33,281 nucleotides of DNA, taken from NCBI GenBank assembly GCA_944324135.1, contig CALUVE010000022.1:1-33281 (forward strand), in the 5' to 3' direction. The stretch comes from Candidatus Gastranaerophilales bacterium (GTDB lineage: Bacteria > Cyanobacteriota > Vampirovibrionia > Gastranaerophilales > Gastranaerophilaceae). The translations under genes and the position numbers were made by a program. This document shows positions 7,964-16,247 of the stretch, piece by piece. The notes under the pieces are model-generated. The model saw nothing but the letters and a program-made list of their open reading frames with translations. It was not told where the DNA came from and made no database searches. Each line of letters begins with the position of its first letter. Positions within the stretch are counted from its first letter, which is position 1.

Positions 7964-9337
7964 ATGTATAATGTAGTAATAATCGGAGCAGGCCCAGCAG
8001 GTATTTTCGCTGCACTGGAAATAACAAAACTCAGACCAGATTGGAAAGTCGCACTTGTAGAAAAGGGGCAGAAAATAGAGAACAGAAAATGTCTCTTAAG
8101 AGAGGGATATGCCAAATGCCCATCCTGTAAAAAATGCGGTTTGCTGTGCGGCTGGGGTGGCGCCGGTGCTTTTTCTGACGGAAAATTAACTCTCACACCG
8201 GATGTTGGCGGTCACCTGGTTGATTATATGTCCAGAGAAAAAGTTGAAGAGCTTATAGATTATTCTGACAAATTATACTTAAAATTCGGAGCAACTGAAG
8301 AAGTTTTCGGAACAGATATGAAAACTTTCAAAGAAATCGAAAGACAGGCAGTACTGGCAGAACTCAAACTTGTACATTCTCCGGTAAGACACCTTGGTAC
8401 AGAAAGAAGTCTTGACGTATTAAAAAACATGCAGGACTATCTTGATGAAAGAATTACAATACTGAACAACGTATCAGCACAATCACTGATAGTAGAATGC
8501 GAACAGGTCAAAGGTATTGTCCTTGATAACGGAGAAACAATATCAGCAGAATACACAATCATTGCTCCGGGCAGAGAGGGTGCAGACTGGCTTACAAAAG
8601 AATTTGCCAAAAATAAAATCGGAATGGTAAACAATGCAGTTGATATCGGGGTCCGTGTAGAACTTCCGGCACCGGTTTTTGAACCGTTAACAGACAAACT
8701 TTATGAATCCAAATTGATATACCACTCTCCAACGTTCGGCGATGAAGTCAGAACTTTCTGTATGAACCCGAACGGAGAAGTTGTTCAGGAAAACTATAAC
8801 GGAATTTCAACAGTAAACGGGCATAGTTATGCTGAAAAAACAACAAATAATACAAACTTTGCACTGTTAGTCAGCAAAAAATTCACAGAACCGTTCAAAG
8901 AACCGATTCAATACGGACAACACATTGCAAGCCTCGCCAATATGCTTGGCGGCGGAATTCTCGTTCAGAGATTTGGCGATTTGCTTGACGGGCGCCGTTC
9001 TACTCCGGAAAGAATTAAATCCAGCATAATCAAACCAACACTTACCTGTGCAACTCCCGGAGACTTAAGCCTTGTTATACCGTACAGACAGATGACAAGT
9101 ATAATCGAAATGCTCTATGCGCTTGACAAACTGGCACCTGGAACAGCCTCCAGATACACACTGCTTTACGGTATAGAAGTTAAATTCTACTCAGCTAGAG
9201 TAAAATTAACAGAAGAACTTGAAACAGAGGGAGTTAAAAATCTCTTTGCAATCGGAGACGGCGCCGGTGTAACCAGAGGGCTTATCCAGGCCTCTGCATC
9301 AGGCGTTCACGTTGCAAGAACTATTTGCTCAAGATAG
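7964..9337 (+). CDS. FAD-dependent dehydrogenase, COG2509 type
   Basis: A 457-residue flavoprotein. The N-terminal Rossmann motif GAGPAG (residues 8-13) binds the FAD ADP moiety. The C-terminus has the second FAD contact AIGDGAGVTRGL. A conserved cysteine-rich stretch CPSCKKCGLLCGWGGAGAF after the first Rossmann segment is characteristic of the COG2509 uncharacterised FAD-dependent dehydrogenases. The substrate is unknown. GGAG ten bases upstream supports this start, and an earlier ATG at 7956 runs into a stop. No neighbour suggests a pathway. Confidence 0.85.
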   Translation: MYNVVIIGAGPAGIFAALEITKLRPDWKVALVEKGQKIENRKCLLREGYAKCPSCKKCGLLCGWGGAGAFSDGKLTLTPDVGGHLVDYMSREKVEELIDYSDKLYLKFGATEEVFGTDMKTFKEIERQAVLAELKLVHSPVRHLGTERSLDVLKNMQDYLDERITILNNVSAQSLIVECEQVKGIVLDNGETISAEYTIIAPGREGADWLTKEFAKNKIGMVNNAVDIGVRVELPAPVFEPLTDKLYESKLIYHSPTFGDEVRTFCMNPNGEVVQENYNGISTVNGHSYAEKTTNNTNFALLVSKKFTEPFKEPIQYGQHIASLANMLGGGILVQRFGDLLDGRRSTPERIKSSIIKPTLTCATPGDLSLVIPYRQMTSIIEMLYALDKLAPGTASRYTLLYGIEVKFYSARVKLTEELETEGVKNLFAIGDGAGVTRGLIQASASGVHVARTICSR

Positions 9338-9353
9338 TATCAGGTGGTATAAT
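9325..9353 (+). promoter_or_regulatory. Extended -10 promoter for a leaderless histidine kinase mRNA
   Basis: A perfect extended -10 TGGTATAAT (9345-9353) lies 17 bp after TTGCTC (9325-9330, 3/6 match). A start about 7 bases past the -10 would fall at 9360-9361, which is the ATG of the histidine kinase. The nearest purine-rich site (AGGTGG, 9342-9347) is 13 bases from the ATG and is inside the promoter itself. Confidence 0.5.
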
Positions 9354-9360
9354 TTATAAT

Positions 9361-11154
9361 ATGAAAAATCAAAAAATCAGTATGACAACTCAAAACCGAT
9401 TAATAATATCAGGACTCGTACTGAGTACAATACTTATTGTAGCAATTGCGATTTTTGCGATATTTAATATCCAGAAAAAACTAAACGAGGGCTATCAAAA
9501 TTTCGGACAGGTAATCTCAAAGACGCTTGCAATTGAGTCTGTTGAAATCACAAGAGGGTTGACTAAACAACAGGTTTATAATACTCTCAAAACTCACACC
9601 GATTCAATTTTAAAAAGCCACGATGACATTGTATTCATAGAATTTAAGGACTCTGACGGCAAAGTCATCTATTCAGGCAAAAATCCTAACTATAACAGCC
9701 AGAAACGCTCAAATATAACGGTAACATCTCCGATGAACGAAGAAAAATCCGGAGTATTTAAATACGCAGGCTCTGTAACAGTCGGACTTTCCGGAAATAT
9801 CATTACCCAGATATCTTCGACAACAAGAAATTCTCTGATGTTTGTATTTACTGTTGCGTGGGTAGTTTTTGCATTTGTAATATTGATAAATACATATTTA
9901 ATTACCCGTGAACTGCGCATTTTGCAGGAGGGCGTTAAAAAGATTTCCACAAAAGAATTCGGATATAAAATTGAAGGAAAAGATGTAAGTAATGAAGTCA
10001 AAGAACTTTTTAACGCATTTAACGATATGTCAGCACGTTTGCACATATATGAAGAACAAAATGTTGAACAGCTGACCCTTGAACGTAACAAACTTGAGGC
10101 AGTACTTTTAAGCATCGCAAACGGTGTTGTTGTATGCGACAACAATGATAATGTAGTACTGGTGAACAACCACGCGCAAAAACTTCTTGAAGTTGAAGAA
10201 CACCAGATGCTTAATACTAAAATTCAACAGTATATAGATACAGCAGGTAATTATTGTTTCAAAGACAAAATTGAAGAATTCAAAGACACTCCTATTGATA
10301 TTATGGAGAAAAAACCTATTGAATTTAATATAGAAGTTGACAACAGGGTTATAAAATCGGTAATATCACCGATGTTTACAAGAAACAAAGATTATGTCGG
10401 GTATATTATAGTACTGATTGACATCACAAAAGAGGCAGAAATGGATGAGATGAGGGCACACTTTATCTCTAATGTTTCTCACGAATTAAGAACTCCGGTG
10501 ACTGTTTTGAGAAGTTATATTGACACCCTTTACAACTACGGCAACGAATTTGATTATGACACCCAGAAAGAGTTTATAGGAACTATAAATCAGGAAATTA
10601 TCAGACTAAATAACATGGTGAATGACATTCTTGATTTTTCTAGACTTGAATCAAATGTAGAGATGCAAAAATCACCGAACGACATTTCAGCAGTTGTCGA
10701 AAATGCGATTAATCAGGTTCAGGTACTTGCAAACGAACATAATTTAACGATAAATGTTTCAAAGGATACAGATATCCCTGTTATTATGTTTAACTATGAC
10801 AGCATAGAGCGTGCTTTTACAAATCTTTTATCAAATGCAATTAAATATTCACCGGATAGCACAAATATTGATGTAAAACTTACGGCTGATAATGAGAATG
10901 TAACAGTAACAGTGACTGATCAGGGCTGCGGAATTGCTCCTGAACATTTGAAAAAAATCTTTGACAGATTTTACAGGGTAGAAAATGCAACGCATACAAT
11001 TAAAGGCACCGGTATCGGTCTGCACCTTGTAAAAACGACTATTGAAAAACATCATAACGGAAAAGTTTTTGTAAAATCCGAAGTTGGTAAAGGTTCAACA
11101 TTCGGTTTTACACTTCCGATAAATGTAATAAGCAAAGATAGCCAGCTAATTTAA
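9361..11154 (+). CDS. Membrane sensor histidine kinase (TM-HAMP-PAS-HisKA-HATPase)
   Basis: A 597-residue two-component sensor resembling the WalK/PhoR group. In order: a membrane helix (about residues 12-35), an extracytoplasmic sensor domain, a second helix near 155-180, HAMP, PAS (about 240-355), HisKA with the phosphoacceptor H374 in SNVSHELRTPVT, and HATPase with the N box NLLSNAIKYSP, the G1/F-box region DQGCGIAPEHLKKIFDRFYR, and the G2 box GTGIGLHLV. The ATG at 9361 is chosen over an upstream TTG at 9325 that would overlap the previous gene. No response regulator lies nearby, so its partner is elsewhere. The signal is unknown. Confidence 0.93.
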   Translation: MKNQKISMTTQNRLIISGLVLSTILIVAIAIFAIFNIQKKLNEGYQNFGQVISKTLAIESVEITRGLTKQQVYNTLKTHTDSILKSHDDIVFIEFKDSDGKVIYSGKNPNYNSQKRSNITVTSPMNEEKSGVFKYAGSVTVGLSGNIITQISSTTRNSLMFVFTVAWVVFAFVILINTYLITRELRILQEGVKKISTKEFGYKIEGKDVSNEVKELFNAFNDMSARLHIYEEQNVEQLTLERNKLEAVLLSIANGVVVCDNNDNVVLVNNHAQKLLEVEEHQMLNTKIQQYIDTAGNYCFKDKIEEFKDTPIDIMEKKPIEFNIEVDNRVIKSVISPMFTRNKDYVGYIIVLIDITKEAEMDEMRAHFISNVSHELRTPVTVLRSYIDTLYNYGNEFDYDTQKEFIGTINQEIIRLNNMVNDILDFSRLESNVEMQKSPNDISAVVENAINQVQVLANEHNLTINVSKDTDIPVIMFNYDSIERAFTNLLSNAIKYSPDSTNIDVKLTADNENVTVTVTDQGCGIAPEHLKKIFDRFYRVENATHTIKGTGIGLHLVKTTIEKHHNGKVFVKSEVGKGSTFGFTLPINVISKDSQLI

Positions 11155-11163
11155 GGGTTTTGA

Positions 11164-11985
11164 ATGCAAAAACATACTTTTGATCCAAATATGGTTTACA
11201 CAGAGGGAGAGGAGAACTTCACCCCAAAAACACATTGGACGGAGAAAATATTTTCCCCTACCGGTTTTTGCAACCTATGTCTTATAATAACTATCGGAAT
11301 TTTTGGATATTCATTTCTCGGAGATGTTACTTTTAAGATAAAGCATGCATTTCCGCAATTATCAGAAGTGACATATAGAAAAATAAATACAGATGGAGAG
11401 CCTGTTCAAAAAATGATTTCAAAAAATGGGCTGCAGCTTACAAAAGGTGAGAATGATTATACTGAATTTGCCTACGATAAAATTGCAGAGTATAGCATTT
11501 CCGGCATGGTGGTCGCAATAAATACGGATTTTTGGCTGCGCGGACTTATGAGAAATGATTTTGATAACGTTTCTCTGATGGATATAGGAATTGTATGGGG
11601 AAAAATTGCTGACAAAGCTTACGTAGAAAAACATTTAAAATTCAAATCAGAAAAAACAAGCACTGCTCGCTGGCTCCGATACAAATATGAATGTCGCGGG
11701 CAGGATTGTCTTGGCTTTAGCTATATAAAATCACACATTGCGCATACGCACCTTGTACCGGCAAACGATAATGTTATGAGCGCATTGCTTACGATAAAAA
11801 AATATGATAAAGTAAAACTTGACGGTTATCTGATTGATTTATATTTTTCCAAAGGCGGAAAAGCCCTGACAAGCATTTCCAGAACAGATAACAACGCCGG
11901 CTCACGAGGAAGAAACAACGGCGGCGGAGCGTGTGAAATTATGCTTGTAGAGCAGGTACAAATAAAAGACGGAGTTTACAGATAA
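11164..11985 (+). CDS. Membrane-anchored protein, tandem paralogue 1
   Basis: A 273-residue protein of unknown function with one membrane helix (about residues 37-57) and a probable extracytoplasmic C-terminal domain. Landmarks are INTDFWLRGLM, MDIGIVWGKIADKAYVEKH, HTHLVPANDNVMSALL, DKVKLDGYLIDLYF and a closing GGGACEIMLVEQV. The same landmarks recur in the next gene. From memory this domain resembles uncharacterised proteobacterial membrane proteins that share the WG..., HLIPA and GACE-type blocks. The KLDGYLID segment could be a beta strand of an OB-like fold, but that is speculative. It starts 9 bases after the kinase stop with an AAGGG site, so it is likely in the kinase operon. Confidence 0.8.
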   Translation: MQKHTFDPNMVYTEGEENFTPKTHWTEKIFSPTGFCNLCLIITIGIFGYSFLGDVTFKIKHAFPQLSEVTYRKINTDGEPVQKMISKNGLQLTKGENDYTEFAYDKIAEYSISGMVVAINTDFWLRGLMRNDFDNVSLMDIGIVWGKIADKAYVEKHLKFKSEKTSTARWLRYKYECRGQDCLGFSYIKSHIAHTHLVPANDNVMSALLTIKKYDKVKLDGYLIDLYFSKGGKALTSISRTDNNAGSRGRNNGGGACEIMLVEQVQIKDGVYR

Positions 11986-11986
11986 T

Positions 11987-12670
11987 ATGCAGTGGACATC
12001 ATATATCGCACTATTAATATTGATAGCCGGCGCATCACTATTTGTTACATGGGATGATATAACTTTTTACCAAAAAGTAAAACAACCGGTAATTACCGCA
12101 GAAGACAGTTCTCCTATGGACTACAGCGAGCCGTATCAGGATGCTGCTGAACTATACGGAACAGCACCTTTTACAATATATGACAAAAATAAACCTGTCA
12201 CACTTATCCCCAGAGCATCGTATGAAGTTTCAGGGCTCTTAATAGGCACCAATACAAATTTTGGGATAAGACGATTTAACTGGACTTTTGACAGAATTGC
12301 TCCTGTTGACTTTGCAATCGCCTGGGGCGAAAATGCCAATAAAGAATTTATAGAGCAAAACTTTGACATAACGCTGGAAAAAGACTTTTCAAACGGTGGC
12401 AGAGTTGTATATGTTGATTCGAAAAATAATAATTCAGAAGACCTAGAGTACTCTATAACACATCTTATACCACGCAATCAAAACATTCTGAACGCAATAA
12501 TGAAAGCACGAGTATATGATGAAGTTTACCTGACGGGAGTGCTTGTTGACATAGCCAAAGGGGACGAAATTATTAACGAGACAAGTCTTTCACGTCTTGA
12601 TGACGGAGCCGGCTCAGGTGAGATTATGTATGTTTCTGAAATAAGAATTAATGACAAAATATACAACTAA
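11987..12670 (+). CDS. Membrane-anchored protein, tandem paralogue 2
   Basis: A 227-residue protein with an N-terminal membrane helix (about residues 5-20). The downstream domain matches the preceding gene block by block: NTNFGIRRF, VDFAIAWGENANKEFIEQ, ITHLIPRNQNILNAI, DEVYLTGVLVDI, SLSRLDDGAGSGEIMYVSEI. It begins one base after the previous stop. The stop codon overlaps the stop of the opposite-strand TPR gene (shared 12667-12670), leaving no room for a terminator. Function unknown. An old tandem duplication is the simplest explanation. Confidence 0.8.
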   Translation: MQWTSYIALLILIAGASLFVTWDDITFYQKVKQPVITAEDSSPMDYSEPYQDAAELYGTAPFTIYDKNKPVTLIPRASYEVSGLLIGTNTNFGIRRFNWTFDRIAPVDFAIAWGENANKEFIEQNFDITLEKDFSNGGRVVYVDSKNNNSEDLEYSITHLIPRNQNILNAIMKARVYDEVYLTGVLVDIAKGDEIINETSLSRLDDGAGSGEIMYVSEIRINDKIYN

Positions 12671-14262
12671 CTGAACAGAGCATTAATTTTGTCTACAATA
12701 TCCTGAGGGTCAATTTCATTTGTAACTTTGTTGATATCCTGAGCAATCTGGTAGAGCTTTGCAGCCTCAATCTTGTCACCTGTGATTGTAATAGCTCTTG
12801 CCATATTAAAGTGCGCCAGAGCGTAATTAGGATTAGCCTCAATAGATTTTTTGAAAAGTTCAATGGCTTTTTGCACTCTGCCTAAATCGTCAAGGTAAAT
12901 TACACCTAAATTGTTATATGCAATATCATAATCAGGCTGGAACTCAATAGCCAGTTCATATTCTTTTATAGCTTCATCAATATCGCCTTTTCCCCAGTAC
13001 AAAAATCCAAGGTTACAGTGAATTTTTGCATTTGTAGGATCTAAATCGAGCGCATTTCTGTAAACTGCAAGCGCATTCGGAAAATCCTCTTTGTCATAGA
13101 AAGCACTGCCAAGGTTAACATAGATATCAATATCCTCAGGAGTCAGCAAATAAGCGCTCTGGTAAGAGCTGATAGCAGCATCCAAATCATTTTTAGTTTC
13201 TTGATAAACAAACCCGAGAATTTGATTTATAACACTTGTACGCTGCCTGTTTGGGTTTAAAGTGATAGCGGTCTGAAAATGAGAAACAGCACCTTGAATA
13301 TCACCTTTAATATACAAAATATTAGCAAGATTTGAATGATACTCGGAAACTGTCGGCATAATCTGGATTAATTTCTGGTAAATATCGACAGCCGCGTCAT
13401 AATCACCCTGCTCTTCATACACTTTGCACAAGTTTTGATAAGCCTGAATATTTAAACAATCAAGCCATATAGCCATTTTATACTCTGTGATTGCGTCATC
13501 ATACATACCGACAGACCTGTACATATCACCGAGAACGCCATAAAGAGGAACAAATCCCGGAGTTTTTTCAATAGCCTGAATATAAGTTTCAATAGCATCA
13601 TTCACGCTCTTGAACTGCAACAGGTAAAGCCCTTTGAACATAATAGGGAAAAATTTAACAAAGTTAGAAAATGCCTTTGTTACATTATTTATAGCATCCC
13701 TGTCAAAAGGCAGAGTTAGGACAGACAAAATATACTCACCCCATGATTTGAGGGAAGTTTTAAAAGACTGAAAAGAAGAAATTCTATACAAATTATAAAG
13801 CAGGTAGTGAGCAGAAGAGCTTGCAAAAGGAGAACACTTTATAGCCTTTTTAGCATTGATAGAAGCCTCCAAAAACCTGCATTTTTTAGTATAAGTTTCA
13901 GCCAGAAGATAAAAACCTTTTGCCATTTTAGGATTTTTGGAAACAGCCATATCAAGATAATTAATAGCCTTATCCAAATCACCCTTATAATACTGTGCAC
14001 GGCCTATTTTATAAAAGATTTCCGAAGAATCAATAGAAGATTCCAGAGCACGCTGATATTCAGTAATAGCCTCATCTATATACTGGCAGGAATTCGAAAT
14101 ATCAAGATGCCACGCAAGATACAAATCACCAAGTCTCACATGTAAATCCGCATTTGTAGGGTCATCCTGCAAACCAACCTGACAGAGTTCTATCGCTGAC
14201 TTAACATTACCCGTTTTATATTCTTTATTAATCTTCTTTTCTAAATCTTTAGTTACGTTCAT
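12667..14262 (-). CDS. Large TPR-repeat protein
   Basis: A 531-residue protein made almost wholly of about 12 tetratricopeptide repeats, for example AKIHCNLGFLYWGKGDIDEA and AYNNLGVIYLDDLG. A non-repeat insert near residues 150-215 includes a short hydrophobic stretch (WGEYILSVLTLPF). There is no signal peptide or enzyme domain, so it is probably a cytoplasmic or membrane-associated scaffold. It lacks an obvious Shine-Dalgarno before the ATG. The gene converges with the paralogue pair and diverges from the synthase gene at 14378. Confidence 0.85.
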   Translation of the reverse strand: MNVTKDLEKKINKEYKTGNVKSAIELCQVGLQDDPTNADLHVRLGDLYLAWHLDISNSCQYIDEAITEYQRALESSIDSSEIFYKIGRAQYYKGDLDKAINYLDMAVSKNPKMAKGFYLLAETYTKKCRFLEASINAKKAIKCSPFASSSAHYLLYNLYRISSFQSFKTSLKSWGEYILSVLTLPFDRDAINNVTKAFSNFVKFFPIMFKGLYLLQFKSVNDAIETYIQAIEKTPGFVPLYGVLGDMYRSVGMYDDAITEYKMAIWLDCLNIQAYQNLCKVYEEQGDYDAAVDIYQKLIQIMPTVSEYHSNLANILYIKGDIQGAVSHFQTAITLNPNRQRTSVINQILGFVYQETKNDLDAAISSYQSAYLLTPEDIDIYVNLGSAFYDKEDFPNALAVYRNALDLDPTNAKIHCNLGFLYWGKGDIDEAIKEYELAIEFQPDYDIAYNNLGVIYLDDLGRVQKAIELFKKSIEANPNYALAHFNMARAITITGDKIEAAKLYQIAQDINKVTNEIDPQDIVDKINALFS

Positions 14263-14278
14263 AATTTATATATAAATC

Positions 14279-14307
14279 TTGACAGATATGATTAAATACT
14301 ACATACT
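14279..14307 (+). promoter_or_regulatory. Candidate promoter of the homocitrate/Re-citrate synthase gene
   Basis: A perfect TTGACA (14279-14284) is followed after 17 bp by CATACT (14302-14307, 4/6). The leader to the ATG at 14378 is about 65 bases. A second, closer candidate is TAGACA (14307-14312) with TATAAA (14328-14333) at a short 15-bp spacing. Confidence 0.4.
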
Positions 14308-14311
14308 AGAC

Positions 14312-14340
14312 ATTGTAAATAATATTGTATAAAAAAGCAA
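14312..14340 (-). promoter_or_regulatory. Candidate promoter of the TPR gene (divergent)
   Basis: On the minus strand TTGCTT (14340-14335) is followed after exactly 17 bp by TACAAT (14317-14312), a 5/6 match to the -10 box. It overlaps the divergent promoter region, so the two genes share a ~115-bp control interval. Confidence 0.4.
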
Positions 14341-14377
14341 GTTATTTAACAATACTTAGGGATACAGAGGAGAAACC

Positions 14378-15679
14378 ATGAGAGAAAACAGAATTTATTT
14401 TGTAGATGTCACAAACAGAGACGGAGTACAGACTTCCAGATTAGGTTTGGCAAAGCTGGAAAAAACAATAATAAATTTAATGCTTAACGGTATGGGCATA
14501 ACCCAATCTGAATTTGGTTTCCCCACAACAACCCACGAGATAAATTACCTGAACGGCAATCTCAAGCTTGTAGAACGCGGTGCAATCACAACAACAAGAC
14601 TTTCGGGGTGGATGAGAGCACTGGCAAGCGATGTTGAACTTTCTTTTAAAAATGTCCCGAAATTAAAACACTGCAATCTTTCACAATCTACATCAGAGCA
14701 GATGATTCACGGCAAGTATCTCGGTAAAAAGACACCACAGGATATAATCAACATGACCTGTGAAGCAGTTGAATGTGCAGTATCACAGGGCGCGCAAACA
14801 ATCGGCGTTAATGCAGAAGACGCCTCAAGAAGCGACATTGAATTTCTTGTAAAATTTGCCAACGAAGCAAAAAAATGCGGAGCACAAAGATTCAGATACT
14901 GTGATACACTCGGCTATGAGGATCCCGCAACTGCATATAAGAGAATTAATGAAATTGCGAGAAGAACGGGAATGCCAATAGAAGTTCACTACCATAATGA
15001 CCTTGGCATGGCAACCGCCTGTTCCGTAATGGGTGCAAAAGGTGCAATTGACGCAGGTGTAGATACATATATAAATACAGCCATCAACGGAATGGGAGAA
15101 AGAGCCGGCAATGCTGACTTAGTTTCATGCCTGCTTGCGGTGCTGAAGTCAGCAGGTTTCAAAAACGATTATCTTATTGACCCGAATATTGACCTTAGTA
15201 AAGCCTGGAAACTTGCGAAATACACTTCCTACGCATTTGGTGTACCTATACCGATAAACCAGCCTGCCGTCGGAGATAACGCATTTGCGCACGAATCCGG
15301 AATTCACGCAGACGGTGCATTAAAAGACCGCAGAAACTACGAATTATATGATTTTGAAGAACTCGGACGCGGTGAGCCTGAAATTATCGAAACAGGCAGA
15401 ATGATTACAACTGGTGAATACGGCGGTATTAAAGGTTTCAGAAACGTATATAACAACCTTGAAATTGAATTCAAAGACGACCACGAAGCCAGAACAATTC
15501 TGGAACTTGTAAGATACGCTAACGTTCACACACAAAAACCGCTTACAACAGATGAATTGAAATTCATCTATCACTACCCTGACATTGCTGCACAAATCAT
15601 GACAGTAACCCCGCACTATGAACATCAGGGCGCGATGAAAGAACGTGTAGAAAAAGGTGAACCGCAAAAAATTATCTAA
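14378..15679 (+). CDS. Homocitrate synthase / Re-citrate synthase family enzyme
   Basis: A 433-residue DRE-TIM metallolyase that would condense acetyl-CoA with a 2-oxo acid. The catalytic motif is VDVTNRDGVQTSR (D10, R14, D15, Q18). The metal site HYHND (H204, H206) and the second signature GMGERAGNADLV are present. The C-terminus has FAHESGIHADGALKDR. It lacks the ~100-residue leucine-sensing domain of classical LeuA. The VTNRDGVQTSR variant and overall length fit, from memory, the clade annotated as homocitrate synthase that includes Re-face citrate synthases of Clostridium kluyveri and Dehalococcoides. Which 2-oxo acid it uses cannot be decided here. AGAGGAG (14366-14372) supports the start. 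Confidence 0.85.
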   Translation: MRENRIYFVDVTNRDGVQTSRLGLAKLEKTIINLMLNGMGITQSEFGFPTTTHEINYLNGNLKLVERGAITTTRLSGWMRALASDVELSFKNVPKLKHCNLSQSTSEQMIHGKYLGKKTPQDIINMTCEAVECAVSQGAQTIGVNAEDASRSDIEFLVKFANEAKKCGAQRFRYCDTLGYEDPATAYKRINEIARRTGMPIEVHYHNDLGMATACSVMGAKGAIDAGVDTYINTAINGMGERAGNADLVSCLLAVLKSAGFKNDYLIDPNIDLSKAWKLAKYTSYAFGVPIPINQPAVGDNAFAHESGIHADGALKDRRNYELYDFEELGRGEPEIIETGRMITTGEYGGIKGFRNVYNNLEIEFKDDHEARTILELVRYANVHTQKPLTTDELKFIYHYPDIAAQIMTVTPHYEHQGAMKERVEKGEPQKII

Positions 15680-15681
15680 TT

Positions 15682-16164
15682 ATGAGTATAGAAAAAGTTA
15701 GAGAATATCTTAAACAGTTTAACAGAGATAAAGACATCATCGAACCTGAGCACTCAAGTGCAACCGTAGAACTTGCAGCTCAGGCGCTAGGTGTTGAACC
15801 CGCCAGAATTGCCAAAACACTTTCTTTTAAGACACATGAGTCCTGCATTCTTGTTGTTACTGCCGGGGATGCCAAGATTGACAATAAAAAATTCAAGACG
15901 AAATTCTCAATAAAAGCAAAAATGCTCACTCCGGAAGAAGTTGTTGAATATGTAGGACACGAAATAGGCGGGGTCTGCCCGTTTGCAATAAAAGACCCGA
16001 CAGTAAAAGTCTACTGCGACATTTCGCTTAAACGGTTCAAAACGATTTTTCCGGCCTGCGGCAGCTCAAATTCTGCCATAGAACTCACCTGTGATGAACT
16101 CGAAAAATTTTCTAACTGCACTGAATGGGTCGACGTTTGTAAATTACCCGAAAATCAAATTTAA
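15682..16164 (+). CDS. YbaK/EbsC-type aminoacyl-tRNA deacylase
   Basis: A 160-residue single-domain protein of the YbaK/ProX editing family, which hydrolyses mischarged tRNAs in trans. Family blocks are AAQALGVEPARIAKTL, the lysine in KIDNKKFK, and GHEIGGVCPFAI followed by VKVYCD and the FPACGSSNSAIEL end. Length is normal for the family. It starts 2 bases after the previous stop, so it is co-transcribed with the synthase gene, although no metabolic link is apparent. Substrate specificity (Cys, Pro or other) is not predictable from what I can see. Confidence 0.88.
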   Translation: MSIEKVREYLKQFNRDKDIIEPEHSSATVELAAQALGVEPARIAKTLSFKTHESCILVVTAGDAKIDNKKFKTKFSIKAKMLTPEEVVEYVGHEIGGVCPFAIKDPTVKVYCDISLKRFKTIFPACGSSNSAIELTCDELEKFSNCTEWVDVCKLPENQI

Positions 16165-16187
16165 TTGTAACGATTTATAACAATTAT

Positions 16188-16215
16188 TAAACTTTTATAG
16201 AGAAAATGTCGATAT
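16188..16215 (+). promoter_or_regulatory. SigD/FliA-like promoter candidate
   Basis: TAAA (16188-16191) is followed after 16 bases by GTCGATAT (16208-16215), one mismatch from the flagellar sigma -10 element GCCGATAT. Spacing is at the long end of the known range. Housekeeping-type alternatives nearby are weak. A 6-7 bp imperfect inverted repeat (TTGTAA...TTATAACAA) lies just upstream at about 16165-16183. Confidence 0.4.
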
Positions 16216-16247
16216 AAGGAGTAAGGGTAAAACTAAAAAGGGCAACT

